Origin: Vreelandella malpeensis
Lineage (GTDB): Bacteria > Pseudomonadota > Gammaproteobacteria > Pseudomonadales > Halomonadaceae
Direction of reading: 5' to 3'
Length of the DNA: 64,000 nucleotides
Assembly (NCBI RefSeq): GCF_020622355.1
Contig: NZ_WHVL01000001.1
Location: 310,001-374,000 of the forward strand
Each line of letters starts with the position of its first letter. Position 1 is the first letter of the stretch. Positions 52,844 through 62,401 of this stretch are shown piece after piece. A model generated the notes under the pieces. The model was not told where the DNA came from. It made no database searches and saw nothing but the letters and a program-made list of their open reading frames with translations. The position numbers and the translations under genes were made by a program.

Positions 52844-54097
52844 TCAGCTATCGGTGTCGCTTCGCGGCTCGAGCCGATAAAGCCCGCCGTCCTCTTCGTC
52901 GGTCAGCACGTAGAGAAAGCCGTCCGGGCCTTGGCGCACGTCGCGGATGCGGCCCAGGGTATTGACCAGCAGCATCTCTTCATGCGTGACCTCACCCTGT
53001 TCATCCACGACCAGGCGGTGGAGCTGCTCGCGCTTGAGCGAGCCGGCGAACAGGTTGTTCTGCCACGCGGCCACGTCGCCGGTGTAGAACGCAAGCCCCG
53101 AAGGCGCCATGGATTCCTCCCAGATGTGGTTCGCCGGCGTTACGCCCGGCGCCTCGCGGCCAAGGCCAATGTGCTCGTCGGTAGTGTACTCGGTGCCGTG
53201 GGCGATCATCGGCCAGCCGTAGTTGGCGCCCTGCTCCACGCGGTAGAGGCGGTCGCCGCCGTTGGGGCCGTGATCCACCGCCCAGAGCTCGCCGGTTTGC
53301 GGGTCAAGCGCCAGTCCCTGGTTGTTGCGGTGGCCGTAGGAGTAGATTTCCGGGCGCAGGTTGCCAGGCTCCACGCCGATGAAGGGGTTGTCCGGGTGAG
53401 CACCGCCCTCTTCTTGCAGACGGATCATCTTGCCGCCGGGGTTGGTCAGATCCTGGGGCAGGTTCTGGACGTTGCGATCGCCGATCGGGAAGAACAGCGA
53501 GCCATCGCCGGGAAAGACGATGCGCGAGCCGTAGTGGGCGCCGGGATGGGTGCGCGGGATCTGCGTGTAGAGTGTTTCCAGGTCGGTCAAGGTGGCGTTG
53601 TCGGCGTCGATACGTGCCCGCGCCACGGCGGTACCGGTGCCGTAGCCCGGCTCGTAAGTGCTGAGCGCGCGCGGGTCGCCCGGGCTCGAGTAGGTGAAGT
53701 AGACCCAGCCGTTATCGGCGTAGTCCGGGTGCACCACGACATCCAAAAGCCCGCCCTGGTTGCCGCCCTCGACAGCGGAGTCGTCGTCCTCTTCGGCGTC
53801 GGTCTTCGGCAGGTTGTCGAGCTCGGTGACACTGTCGCCATCGATCAGTTGAAGCCGTCCGGGCCGCTCGGTGATCAGCATTCGCCCATCCGGTAGCCAG
53901 GCCACCGCCTAGGGGTGCTCGAGACCGCTGACGATCTGCACCACGTCGAAAGAGATTTCTTCACTCTCGACGTTCTCGGCCACGCGCTCCTCGGTGACGC
54001 TGACCTCCCCCCACGCCAGACCGCTCGCCCCGACAAACGCAGCGCCAATGGCCCAGCGCAGAGGGCGAAGCGCCCCGACATCGCTTGCGTGCATCAT
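52844..54097 (-). pseudogene. yliI: PQQ-dependent soluble aldose sugar dehydrogenase (YliI/Asd-like), interrupted by in-frame TAG
   Basis: 417 codons in one frame from the ATG at 54097 (AAAGGAG upstream). A single TAG at codon 63 (53909-53911) interrupts it. The stop falls in the conserved LEHP-W-AVAWLPDGR segment, where Trp (TGG) is expected, so one G-to-A change explains it. The rest is intact: signal-like N-terminus (AFVGASGLAWG), beta-propeller with RPGRLQLIDG, VVHPDYADNGWVYFTYS, GSRIVFPGDG, SYGHRNNQGLALDP and WAVDHGPNGGD, which is the PQQ/calcium region. Translation could restart at the GTG after the stop, but without a signal peptide. A sequencing error is possible. Confidence 0.85.
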
Positions 54098-54226
54098 GCT
54101 CTACTCCTTTAGAAAAACATGAAATTCAGTGGGTTATCCCTAATGAACTCCAAGAATAGGCCAGCTGTTCGAGGGCCACAAATGACGCATTGCTAATAAA
54201 AGCTTTTGCCGATGGCGTGCGCGCTT

Positions 54227-55240
54227 TTACCTCATTAGCTCTTTCAGTTCGTCGACCAGTCCCTTTGGCAGGCGCATGCCATCGCGACGCGTGCGCTCGC
54301 GCGCCTCGAAACGTCGCTGCGAAGGCAGCCGCGCTCCCTGATCAAGAATTTCATCGAACAGGGTTTCCGCATGGCGCAGGTGATGCTCGGCCTCGCTCCC
54401 CAGAAAAGCTTGCGGGCTGAGGGCGATGACGAGTTCGCCGTGAAACGGCTTGCCGGTTCCCTCGGCATTGGCCGGTGCCGTTTCGTGCCCCAGCACGTCG
54501 CCGATCAAGGGCCCGGCAAGAAGTCCGATCATGGTGGAAAGCGCCGAGCCCTTGTGCCCGCCGAAGGTACGCATGGCGCCGGTCAGCGCTGCGGCGGGGT
54601 CGGTCGTGGGGTTGCCTTCGCCGTCCATCGCCCAGTGAGCAGGAATGGACTTGCCGGCGCGCCGGTGCAGCTCGATTTCGCCTCTTGCCACTTCGCTGGT
54701 CGCGAAGTCGAAGGTGTAGGGCATGCCTTGCGGACGCGGCCAGGAGAACGCGAGCGGATTGGTGCCCAGTAGCGGCCGTGTGCCGCCGGCTGGCGCCACG
54801 AAAGGGTGAGTCGGCGTCATGGCGATACCGACCAGTCCCTGGCTCGAGATCGCCTCCACTTCCGGCCACAGCGCCGAAAAGTGAAAACAGCGATTGATGG
54901 CCATGGCCGCCAGACCGTGGCGCCGCGCTTTTTCGATGAGCGTCGGCAACCCCGTCTCGAAGGCAAGCAGCGAGCAGCCGCGCTGAGCATCGACTCTCAC
55001 CACGCCCGGCGACTGGTCGTGCAGCACCGGCAGCGCCTGGGTGTCCACGCCGGCGTTGCGCGCGGTTTCCACGCAGCCGATCAGCCGATACAGGCCGTGG
55101 GAGTGACATTCGTCACGCTGGGCAGCGACCACGCTGCGGGTGATGGCTTCGGCGTGGGCCAGGCTGTAACCGTTGTGTCGAAGCACGTCGAGGCTCAGGG
55201 AAGTGGCTTCCTCGACGGTCAGGATGGTCATTTCACTCAT
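54227..55240 (-). CDS. Ldh-family (malate/L-lactate dehydrogenase-like) NAD(P)H oxidoreductase
   Basis: 337 residues from the ATG at 55240 (AAAGGGA upstream); an earlier in-frame start extends through the terminator of the upstream gene and is rejected. Family features: AAQRDECHSHGLYRLIGC near 35-52 with the catalytic His, NRCFHFSALWPEVEA near 118, LGTNPLAFSWPRP near 160, and GGHKGSALSTMIGLLAGPLIGD near 225. The sub-family includes delta1-piperideine-2-carboxylate/pyrroline-2-carboxylate reductases and 2-oxo acid reductases. It lies behind the uronate genes but is separated from them by a terminator. Its role there is open. Confidence 0.85.
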   Translation of the reverse strand: MSEMTILTVEEATSLSLDVLRHNGYSLAHAEAITRSVVAAQRDECHSHGLYRLIGCVETARNAGVDTQALPVLHDQSPGVVRVDAQRGCSLLAFETGLPTLIEKARRHGLAAMAINRCFHFSALWPEVEAISSQGLVGIAMTPTHPFVAPAGGTRPLLGTNPLAFSWPRPQGMPYTFDFATSEVARGEIELHRRAGKSIPAHWAMDGEGNPTTDPAAALTGAMRTFGGHKGSALSTMIGLLAGPLIGDVLGHETAPANAEGTGKPFHGELVIALSPQAFLGSEAEHHLRHAETLFDEILDQGARLPSQRRFEARERTRRDGMRLPKGLVDELKELMR

Positions 55241-55274
55241 GCGGGTTCCCTTTGTGGTGGCAGACGACAGGCGA

Positions 55275-55303
55275 TAAAAAAGCAGGCAATCGCTTGCCTG
55301 CTT
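55275..55303 (-). terminator. Rho-independent terminator of the ketoglutarate semialdehyde dehydrogenase gene
   Basis: Ten-bp stem (55280-55289 with 55294-55303), loop of four, and a run of T on the minus strand (A at 55276-55281). Confidence 0.85.
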
Positions 55304-55337
55304 GGACACTACGTCATCGGTAGGAAGCCTTGCGCCA

Positions 55338-56915
55338 TCAGGCGTTGCGCTTGCCATCTACCAGGCGGCTCACCTTGAGCGGATTGGACTCCTTGAGCGC
55401 TTCGGGCAGAAGTGCTTCCGGCAGCGACTGGTAGCATACCGGGCGCAGGAAACGCTTGATGGCGGCGCTACCCACCGAGGTAGAGCGGCTATCCGAGGTA
55501 GAGGGGTATGGGCCGCCATGAACCATGGCGTGGCACACCTCAACGCCGGTCGGCCAGCCGTTGGCGAGAATCCGCCCCGCCTTGCGCTCGAGGGTCGGGA
55601 TCAACGCTTTGGCGGCATCGATATCGGCATCGTTCATGTGCAGCGTTGCGGTCAACTGCCCTTCGAGCTGCTCGGCCACCTTCTTCACTTCCGCCATGTC
55701 CTGGCACTCGATGATCAGCGAGCTGGCACCGAAGACCTCCTCCTGCATGACCTTGGAGGACAGAAACGCCTCGGCAGACGTCGCGAACAGGCCTGTCTGA
55801 CACTGGTAGCCGTTCTCGCCGGTCTGGCCGCGCGCCACTTCGCGCACGCCGGCTTCGCCGCCAAGCGCCGTCACGCCCTGCTCATAGGCGCGGTGGATGC
55901 CCGGGGTGAGCATGGTCTGGGCACCGCTTTGCTCGACCGCCTTCTGCGCCGCCTGGGTGAACGCCTCCAGATCACTGCCCTTGACCGCGACCACCAGCCC
56001 CGGGTTGGTGCAGAACTGTCCGGCGCCCATGTTGAGCGAGCCGACGAAAGCTTCGCCGAGCCCCTGAGCATTGGCCTTGAGCGCCTCCGGCAGCAAGAAG
56101 ACCGGGTTGATGCTGCTCATCTCGGCGTAGACCGGGATCGGCTGGGGACGCGCCTGGGCGGCCTCGACCAGCGCCATGCCGCCGCTGCGCGAGCCGGTGA
56201 AGCCAACTGCCTGGATACGCGCATCGGTGACCAGGGCCTGGCCGATCTCGTTGCCGGCGCCGAACAGCAGCGAGAACACACCCTCGGGCAGGTTGCACGC
56301 CTTGACGGCCTTCTGGATGGCGCGCCCCACCAGTTCGGAGGTTCCCGGGTGGGCGGAGTGGCCCTTGACGATTACCGGGCAGCCCGCCGCCAGCGCCGAG
56401 GCGGTATCGCCGCCGGCAACCGAGAAGGCCAGCGGGAAGTTGCTCGCGCCAAATACCGCGACCGGGCCGAGCGCGATATGACGCTGGCGCAGATCGGCAC
56501 GCGGTAGCGGCTGACGATCGGGTAGCGCGGGGTCGATGCGCACATCGAGCCATTCGCCGGCGCGAACCACGGAGGCGAACAGGCGCAGCTGGCCGCAGGT
56601 ACGTCCGCGCTCGCCTTCGATGCGTGCCCGAGGCAGACCGGACTCGGCCACAGCGCGCTCGATCAGCTCGTCGCCGATGGCCTCGATTTCGCTGGCGATG
56701 GTTTCGAGAAAGCTTGCGCGCGCCTCGAGAGAAGTTTCGCGATAGGTGTCGAAGGCGTCCCAGGCGAGTGCGGCTGCCTGCTCGACGTGGCTTCGATCAC
56801 CGCCGACGTAGGCCGGGTCGAGCGTCTCGCCGGTCGCCGGGTTGGTCGCCTGGATGTTGGCGCGTGTACCGCTGACACTCTGCTGGCCGATTAAGAGTTT
56901 ACCTTCCAATGCCAT
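55338..56915 (-). CDS. Alpha-ketoglutarate semialdehyde dehydrogenase (NADP-type aldehyde dehydrogenase)
   Basis: 525 residues, longer than typical ALDH and matching the KGSADH/NADP-aldehyde dehydrogenase group. Catalytic Cys lies in [13 protein letters not shown] near 302, general base Glu in [11 protein letters not shown] near 268, and the cofactor region is [20 protein letters not shown] near 155. It oxidises 2,5-dioxovalerate to 2-oxoglutarate, the last step of oxidative uronate and galactarate catabolism. AGGAGAG precedes the ATG. It follows the GntR gene by 48 bases and ends at a terminator. Confidence 0.9.
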   Translation of the reverse strand: MALEGKLLIGQQSVSGTRANIQATNPATGETLDPAYVGGDRSHVEQAAALAWDAFDTYRETSLEARASFLETIASEIEAIGDELIERAVAESGLPRARIEGERGRTCGQLRLFASVVRAGEWLDVRIDPALPDRQPLPRADLRQRHIALGPVAVFGASNFPLAFSVAGGDTASALAAGCPVIVKGHSAHPGTSELVGRAIQKAVKACNLPEGVFSLLFGAGNEIGQALVTDARIQAVGFTGSRSGGMALVEAAQARPQPIPVYAEMSSINPVFLLPEALKANAQGLGEAFVGSLNMGAGQFCTNPGLVVAVKGSDLEAFTQAAQKAVEQSGAQTMLTPGIHRAYEQGVTALGGEAGVREVARGQTGENGYQCQTGLFATSAEAFLSSKVMQEEVFGASSLIIECQDMAEVKKVAEQLEGQLTATLHMNDADIDAAKALIPTLERKAGRILANGWPTGVEVCHAMVHGGPYPSTSDSRSTSVGSAAIKRFLRPVCYQSLPEALLPEALKESNPLKVSRLVDGKRNA

Positions 56916-56963
56916 GGTCGATCTCTCCTGGTAGTTCGCGTAGGGCGATACCTTTCAACGCCC

Positions 56964-57683
56964 TTACTTGTATGAGTAGTACGTCTTATAGGCACGCTTC
57001 AGGTGTTGATACATGGCGGCGTTCGCCGCCTTGGCATCGCGCGCCAGAATCGCCTCGAGGATGTCCGCGTGCTCCTGCCCTACCTTCTCGAGGTACTGGA
57101 CGGTCGTTTGCGAATCGATCGCGACGGACATCAACTTGGCGCGAGGAATAGCCCCGACATCCCACTGTTCGTAGATGGTGACGAAGGCCGGGTTATGCGT
57201 CGCCTGGGCGATGGCGGCGTGAAACGCCAAATCCTCGTCACGCGCCTGCGTCGTGTTCTTGCAGGCCTCGAGAAACGCCTCGTGCAGCGTGATCAGTCGC
57301 TGCTGGTCCTGCTCATCGTGCCGCGTGGCCGCCAGTGCCGCCACTTCGGGCTCGATGGTCAGGCGCAGCTCAAGGATGTTCAGGATATCCTCGATGGTAC
57401 TCAGTCTAATCTTCTTCTCGGGGCTACGGGATTCGGGCGACGAGCGCAGTACCCGTGTTCCGATCCCGCGCCGAGTCTCGACCAGCCCCTGGGACTTGAG
57501 GTGAGTGATGGCCTCGCGAATCACCGTGCGGCTGACGCTGAACATGTCGCAAAGCGCCCCTTCCGGCGGCAGCTTGTCGCCGACCGGGATCTCCTGGCGG
57601 GCGATGATACCCTCCAACTGCTGGGAGACCTGCCGTGACAGGCTTCCACCGTGTACTAGGGGCTGTATGCCAAGGCTTTTCAT
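56964..57683 (-). CDS. GntR-family regulator, FadR/FCD subfamily, of the hexuronate genes
   Basis: 239 residues. Winged helix-turn-helix at about 15-80 (LPPEGALCDMFSVSRTVIREAITHLKSQGL, RRGIGTRV) and FCD domain at about 95-230 (ILELRLTIEPEVAALAA, DLAFHAAIAQATHNP). FCD regulators respond to sugar acids and other carboxylates. It is embedded between udh and the semialdehyde dehydrogenase gene, so it is probably autoregulated and represses the uronate genes until a uronate or aldarate is present. A palindrome lies 92 bases upstream. Confidence 0.9.
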   Translation of the reverse strand: MKSLGIQPLVHGGSLSRQVSQQLEGIIARQEIPVGDKLPPEGALCDMFSVSRTVIREAITHLKSQGLVETRRGIGTRVLRSSPESRSPEKKIRLSTIEDILNILELRLTIEPEVAALAATRHDEQDQQRLITLHEAFLEACKNTTQARDEDLAFHAAIAQATHNPAFVTIYEQWDVGAIPRAKLMSVAIDSQTTVQYLEKVGQEHADILEAILARDAKAANAAMYQHLKRAYKTYYSYK

Positions 57684-57774
57684 ACTCGACCAACTCTCAC
57701 TGGAATTAAAAGTTTAGAGGCGTTTTATATCCTCCAAAGGAGCGAACACTATAGCGTATCCATACCCTTTCTTA

Positions 57775-57786
57775 TCATACATATGA
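57775..57786. promoter_or_regulatory. Inverted repeat TCATA-CA-TATGA upstream of the GntR gene
   Basis: Five-base arms with a two-base centre, immediately after the udh stop and 92 bases before the GntR start. Size and symmetry suit a FadR-type operator; no second exact copy was found in the locus. Confidence 0.35.
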
Positions 57787-57789
57787 CGA

Positions 57790-58587
57790 TCAGTCGTCCG
57801 GGTGCCCCGACGAGGCGAACTTGCCGCCCTGATAGACCACTTCCGGCTCATCGGCGGCGGGAACGTCGCCGCGCGCCTCGATCTCTTCGCGCCATCGCTC
57901 TGAGCTGTGCTTGGGTTTCCAGCCCAGAAAGGACACCTGCTGGTTGTCCCACCACTGCTCGGCGTTGTCGGAGACCCCGTAGACGACGGTATTGCCAAGC
58001 TTGGGTGCCAGGAAGGCGCGCTCGAACAGGCTCATCAAATCCTCGACGTGCAGCCAGGTCGCCAGCATGCGCGTGTCGCGAGGCTCGGGGAAGCACGAGC
58101 CGATGCGCACGCTCAGCGTCTCGATGCCGAACTTGTCGAAATAGAGGCTGGCGAGATCCTCGCCGAAACATTTCGAGAGGCCGTAGACGGAGTCGGGGCG
58201 ATGCACGACCCGGGTATCGATCTTCTGGGTGCGCTCGTAGAAGCCAATGGTGTGGTTGGAGCTGGCGAACACGATCCGCGGCTTGCCCGAGTGACGCGCC
58301 GCCTCGTACAGGTTGTAGGTGCCGACGATATTGGCCTGCAGAATGCTCTGCCAAGGCTTCTCGAGCGACACGCCACCCAGGTGGATCACGCCGTCGCAGC
58401 CCTCGAGAAGCGCCTTGACGCCTTCGTAATCGGCAAGGTCGCACTTCATGACTTCTTCGTGCGCGGCGGGGCTGTCGATATCGGAAATATCCGACAGGCG
58501 CACGTGCTTGGCCAGCTTGCCCAGATAAGGGCGGATGGCCTTGCCCACACCGCCCGCGGCGCCGGTCACCAGTAGTCTGTTGAGCAT
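57790..58587 (-). CDS. udh: Uronate dehydrogenase
   Basis: 265 residues, the length of known Udh enzymes, from the ATG at 58587 (AAGGAG seven bases upstream). It oxidises D-galacturonate or D-glucuronate with NAD to the aldarolactone, the first step of the oxidative pathway. Rossmann loop VTGAAGGVGK near 7-16, substrate segment VFASSNHTIGFY near 106-117, and catalytic Tyr135/Lys139 in SVYGLSKCFGEDLA. It lies 45 bases after the galactarolactone isomerase gene. Confidence 0.93.
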   Translation of the reverse strand: MLNRLLVTGAAGGVGKAIRPYLGKLAKHVRLSDISDIDSPAAHEEVMKCDLADYEGVKALLEGCDGVIHLGGVSLEKPWQSILQANIVGTYNLYEAARHSGKPRIVFASSNHTIGFYERTQKIDTRVVHRPDSVYGLSKCFGEDLASLYFDKFGIETLSVRIGSCFPEPRDTRMLATWLHVEDLMSLFERAFLAPKLGNTVVYGVSDNAEQWWDNQQVSFLGWKPKHSSERWREEIEARGDVPAADEPEVVYQGGKFASSGHPDD

Positions 58588-58632
58588 GTCTGTCTCCTTG
58601 TCGTTCTTGCCGTTGGGCGTCAACGCGCCTGA

Positions 58633-59496
58633 CTACCGAAAATCGTAAAGAAACGCCGGATTGTCGACCAGTATCTTCTGGCGGTCCTCCTCGCTTGCCC
58701 ACTCGAGCAGGATGTCGAGCTGTTCGACATCGCTTGGGTACCGGGCGCGCTGTACGCCGACGTGTGGCCAATTGGATCCCCACAGGATGCGCTCAGGGGC
58801 GTGCTCTATCACACGCTTGGCGATGGGGGCCACGTCGGCGAACTCGGGCGCACCGGTCAGGCTGGTCTCGTAGGCGCCGCAGATCTTGAACCAGGCGTTG
58901 CCCTTGTCGATCAGGCGCAGGATGTCATCGACGCGGGAATCATTCGCCGCCACCGGGTCGATGAACTTGCCGATGTGATCGATGATGTAGCGCCCTTCGA
59001 TCTTCTGCAGCTCGTCGTGGTAGTCGGGCAGGTCACGACCGTTGAACTGCACCATGAGATGCCAGCCCAGGTCACGAATGTTCTTCTCGACGGCCAGCAT
59101 GCGATCGATGCCTACTGCGCCACCGGGCAGTTGCATGATGCGCGCGCCCCGAACGCCTTTCTCGTGAAGCCGAGCGAGCTCCTGGTGAGAGGTATCCGGC
59201 GTGACGACGGCAATGGCGCGCGCGACATCGGTGCCGAACTGCTCGAGCGCCTCGATCAGCGCGGCGTTGTCGGTCTGGTAGGCGTTGGGTTGAGTCACGA
59301 CGACCCGCGAAAGGCCAAGCCATGCCTGCAGCTCTCGATAATCATCGACGGTCGCCAGCTCCGCGATCGGTGGACCGCCGGGCTGGGGCTGGAAACCCGG
59401 CATAAAGATATGGGTATGGCAGTCCGTCGCTCCCGCCGGCGCTTTCAAGCGCGGCGCCGGGCCGGTCAACGGACGGGTGTTTTCTGGAATCGACAT
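58633..59496 (-). CDS. Galactarolactone isomerase-like amidohydrolase
   Basis: 287 residues from the ATG at 59496 (AGGAG upstream). Amidohydrolase-2 fold with the metal-type motif DCHTHIF (His27, His29), then RVVVTQPNAYQTDN near 70-83, MVQFNGRDL near 152 and ILWGSNWPHVG near 250. Segment TGPAPRLKAPAGATDCH resembles the Agrobacterium D-galactarolactone isomerase (GLI), which converts the 1,5-lactone of Udh into the 1,4-lactone. It is the first gene of a leftward unit that continues with udh. Confidence 0.87.
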   Translation of the reverse strand: MSIPENTRPLTGPAPRLKAPAGATDCHTHIFMPGFQPQPGGPPIAELATVDDYRELQAWLGLSRVVVTQPNAYQTDNAALIEALEQFGTDVARAIAVVTPDTSHQELARLHEKGVRGARIMQLPGGAVGIDRMLAVEKNIRDLGWHLMVQFNGRDLPDYHDELQKIEGRYIIDHIGKFIDPVAANDSRVDDILRLIDKGNAWFKICGAYETSLTGAPEFADVAPIAKRVIEHAPERILWGSNWPHVGVQRARYPSDVEQLDILLEWASEEDRQKILVDNPAFLYDFR

Positions 59497-59958
59497 CGTG
59501 GCTCCTGTCAATGAATCAGAACGATGATTAGTTAATCGCTCGACGTATCGGTATTGATATCCGTGATTAGGCACATTGATAGCCGTCCGACCAAACCTCT
59601 GTTCAAAACACTATGCTACGCCGACACTATTATTTTATAGTGATTACCATTTCTTGATCACTAAAACCATTGATGGACGGCAACACTAAGATATCGAAAA
59701 AAATTAGACGAATACTTCTCTTCCATAAATACTTTTCACGATCCATCAGTTCAACTATTAACCCACGTTATTACTTTTATCGATATACATTCTCAATGTT
59801 TAAATTTTCATCCACTAATGATTAAGCAGCTATTAAACAGCTCACAAGAGTTCGGTAAAGCTCATACCTGAACCTTATGTATCGCTTTTAACTCTTTGTA
59901 GGTCTTGTGATGTAAAAAAATATTTCCTCAAGAATTACTCGAACAAAGCTAATCTATT
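59497..59958. other. AT-rich intergenic region between gci and the galactarolactone isomerase gene
   Basis: 462 bases with no credible gene, far poorer in GC than the flanks. An inverted repeat GATTA-GT-TAATC lies at 59526-59537, about 30 bases before the isomerase start, and may be an operator or part of the promoter. No strong terminator for the leftward gci gene ends was found on its other side, since gci runs toward this region (stop at 59959). Confidence 0.6.
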
Positions 59959-61098
59959 TCAAGTATTTTCTTTCAATGCGTACTCGACGAGTGCTTCACG
60001 ATCGATCTCTATACCCAGGCCGGGCGCCTCGGGAATCACTACCCTGCCCTCCTGGTGCTCCAGCGGCGTCTTGACGACGGCCTGACGAAACGGATTCTCG
60101 GTGCGATCGAACTCCATGATCGGCTCGAGCGGCGTGCGGCGCGGCGGATTGGGCGGGAGGGCGGCCATGAACTGCAGGCTGGCCGCCAGGCACACGGCGG
60201 TTCCCCACACATGAGGCACCAGGCGCACACCGTGCATCGCCGCCAGGTCCGCCACGCGGCGAATCTCGCTGAACCCGCCGACCCCGCAGATATCGGGCTG
60301 CACGATGTCGATCGCCCGCCTCGCAAGCGGCTCGTTCATCGCGTAGCGCCCGTGCCAGTTCTCGCCGCTGGCCACGGGAATCGGCTGGCCGGCGCGTACT
60401 GCCTCATAAGTGCCTATCTGCTCGGGCAGTACCGGCTCCTCGAACCAGTCGATGCCGAACGCCGCCGCGCGCTTTCCGACCTCGATGGCCTCCAGATAGT
60501 CGTAGCCATGGTTGGCGTCGATCATCAGCCGCATGTCCGGCCCGATCGCCTCGCGTACGGCCTCGATCACCTGCAGGTCTTCCTCCACGTCGAAGCCGAT
60601 CTTGATCTTGACGGCGTGGAAGCCCTCGTCACGATAGCGCGCGACCTCTGAGGCCACATCGCTGATCCGATCAACCCCTTCGCGGCGAAACGAGCCGGTG
60701 GCGTAGGCGCGCACGCTGCCGCGAAAGCGCCCGCCGAGCAGCGTCGAGACCGGCACGCCGAAATGCTTCCCCTTGATGTCCCAGAGCGCAATGTCGATAC
60801 CGCTCAGCGCCGTCATGGTCAAGCCTCGCTGCCCCTGGTCCCGCAGCCGGTTGTATAGCGCCAGCCAGAGCTTCTCGGTTTCCAGCGGGTCTTGGCCGAC
60901 CAGCCATTGGGCGTAGGTTTCGACGACCCGCGCATTGGCCCTGGCCGGGCCCAGGCACTCTCCCCAACCCACGGTACCATCGTCGCAGATGACCTCGACC
61001 AGGCAGTGCTGGCGGCGGGCAAACGACATCGAGGCACTCTCGAAGGCCGTTTCCAAAACGTGGTCAAGAAGGTGCGTCTTGACGGCGATCACTCTCAT
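59959..61098 (-). CDS. gci: Galactarolactone cycloisomerase, enolase superfamily
   Basis: 379 residues. ATG at 61098 has AAGGAG at proper spacing; a GTG at 61104 is too close to it. The protein is very similar in pattern to Agrobacterium Gci (HLLDHVLETAFESASMSF, TVGWGECLGPARANARVV, DQGQRGLTMTALSGIDIALW). Mandelate-racemase-type features: AVKIKIGF with the catalytic Lys, LMIDANHGYD, WFEEPVLPEQ and VASGENWHGR for the metal ligands, and PHVWGTAV near the C-terminus. It opens the galactaro-1,4-lactone to 3-deoxy-2-keto-hexarate. It lies 20 bases after dctM. Confidence 0.92.
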   Translation of the reverse strand: MRVIAVKTHLLDHVLETAFESASMSFARRQHCLVEVICDDGTVGWGECLGPARANARVVETYAQWLVGQDPLETEKLWLALYNRLRDQGQRGLTMTALSGIDIALWDIKGKHFGVPVSTLLGGRFRGSVRAYATGSFRREGVDRISDVASEVARYRDEGFHAVKIKIGFDVEEDLQVIEAVREAIGPDMRLMIDANHGYDYLEAIEVGKRAAAFGIDWFEEPVLPEQIGTYEAVRAGQPIPVASGENWHGRYAMNEPLARRAIDIVQPDICGVGGFSEIRRVADLAAMHGVRLVPHVWGTAVCLAASLQFMAALPPNPPRRTPLEPIMEFDRTENPFRQAVVKTPLEHQEGRVVIPEAPGLGIEIDREALVEYALKENT

Positions 61099-61117
61099 TT
61101 GCACTCTCCTTGGCGCG

Positions 61118-62398
61118 TTATCTGAATAGCCCGGGCAGGGTCAGGGAAATCGCCGGGACGTAGGTCACCAGCATCAAGGCGACGAATAGCGCCAGAAAGA
61201 ACGGCCAGATGGTGCGCACCGCGTGCTCGATCTTGATCTTGCCGATCACGCAGCCCACGAACAGGCATGCCCCGACCGGCGGGGTGCAAAGCCCTAGCCC
61301 CAGGTTCATCATCATGATGATGCCGAACTGGATCGGGTCCATGCCGAACTGCATGGCCACCGGCAAAAAGATCGGCGTGCAGATCAGGATCAGCGCCGCC
61401 ATGTCCATGATCATGCCCAGAATCAACAGGATGATGTTGAGCAGCAAAAAGATCACCAGCGGCTTGTCGGAAATGGCGATCAACCCCGTCGTGAGCATCT
61501 CCGGCACGTTGTAGAGCGCCAGCAGGTAGGAGAACGCCGAGGCGCAGCCCACAAGGATCATGACCAGCGAAGTGGTCTTGACCGACTGAACAACCGCCGC
61601 CTTGAACGAGGCCCAGGTCAGCTCACGGTAGACGAGCCCGGTGACGATGATCGCGTAGATCGCGCCGAAAGCGCCGGACTCGGTCACGGTGAGAATGCCC
61701 GAGAGCACCCCGCCGACGATGATCACCGCGGTCATCAATCCCGGCAGCGACGCGACCAGGCTCAGAAACAGCGCCTGCCAGCCGGGAAACGCCTCGCCCT
61801 TGTAGCCGCGCTTCACCGCGACGATGTACGCCGCTACCGCCAGGCTCAGACACATCAGGATGCCCGGCACGATACCGGCGATGAACAGCTGCGTCACCGA
61901 GATACCGCCACCGGCGGCCACCGCGTAGAGGATCATGTTGTGGCTCGGCGGGATGACCACCCCGGCAATGGAGGAGGTGACCGTGACGTTGACCGCGTAG
62001 TCGGCGTCGTAGCCCTTCTCCTTCATCACCGGGATGAGAATGGAGCCCAGCGCCGAGGTATCCGCCACCGCCGAGCCGGAGATACCGCCGAACAGCATCG
62101 AGGAGCTGATGTTGACCATGCCGAGCCCGCCGCGCATCTTGCCCACCATGGCCGAAGCCAGACGCACCAGGCGCGTCGAGATCCCGCCATGCAGCATCAG
62201 CTCACCGGCGAAGATGAAAAAGGGAATCGCCAGCAACGAAAACACCGAAATACCCGACAAGATTCGCTGAAAGGCAACGAACAGCGGGAGCCCCTCGTAC
62301 ATGAAGGTGGCGACCGCCGCCAGCCCCACGGCGAACGCGACCGGCGCGCCGGCCACCAGGCCCAGAAAGAACAGTCCAAACAGAATGAGTAGCCCCAT
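61118..62398 (-). CDS. dctM: TRAP transporter large permease subunit (DctM)
   Basis: 426 residues with about twelve membrane segments. Typical DctM segments: IPFFIFAGELMLHGGI near 56, GGISGSAVADTSALGSILIP near 105, VIPPSHNMILYAVAAGGGIS near 148, and TPPVGACLFVGCVIGKI near 375. It forms the sodium-driven channel with DctQ. Three bases separate it from dctQ. With gci directly downstream, the solute is probably a hexuronate or aldarate. Confidence 0.93.
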   Translation of the reverse strand: MGLLILFGLFFLGLVAGAPVAFAVGLAAVATFMYEGLPLFVAFQRILSGISVFSLLAIPFFIFAGELMLHGGISTRLVRLASAMVGKMRGGLGMVNISSSMLFGGISGSAVADTSALGSILIPVMKEKGYDADYAVNVTVTSSIAGVVIPPSHNMILYAVAAGGGISVTQLFIAGIVPGILMCLSLAVAAYIVAVKRGYKGEAFPGWQALFLSLVASLPGLMTAVIIVGGVLSGILTVTESGAFGAIYAIIVTGLVYRELTWASFKAAVVQSVKTTSLVMILVGCASAFSYLLALYNVPEMLTTGLIAISDKPLVIFLLLNIILLILGMIMDMAALILICTPIFLPVAMQFGMDPIQFGIIMMMNLGLGLCTPPVGACLFVGCVIGKIKIEHAVRTIWPFFLALFVALMLVTYVPAISLTLPGLFR

Positions 62399-62401
62399 GG
62401 C

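Noticed and set aside
53903..53911. TAG in the sugar dehydrogenase gene as programmed recoding
   Set aside because: No pyrrolysine or suppressor genes and no recoding structure are seen; a point mutation or base-call error is simpler.
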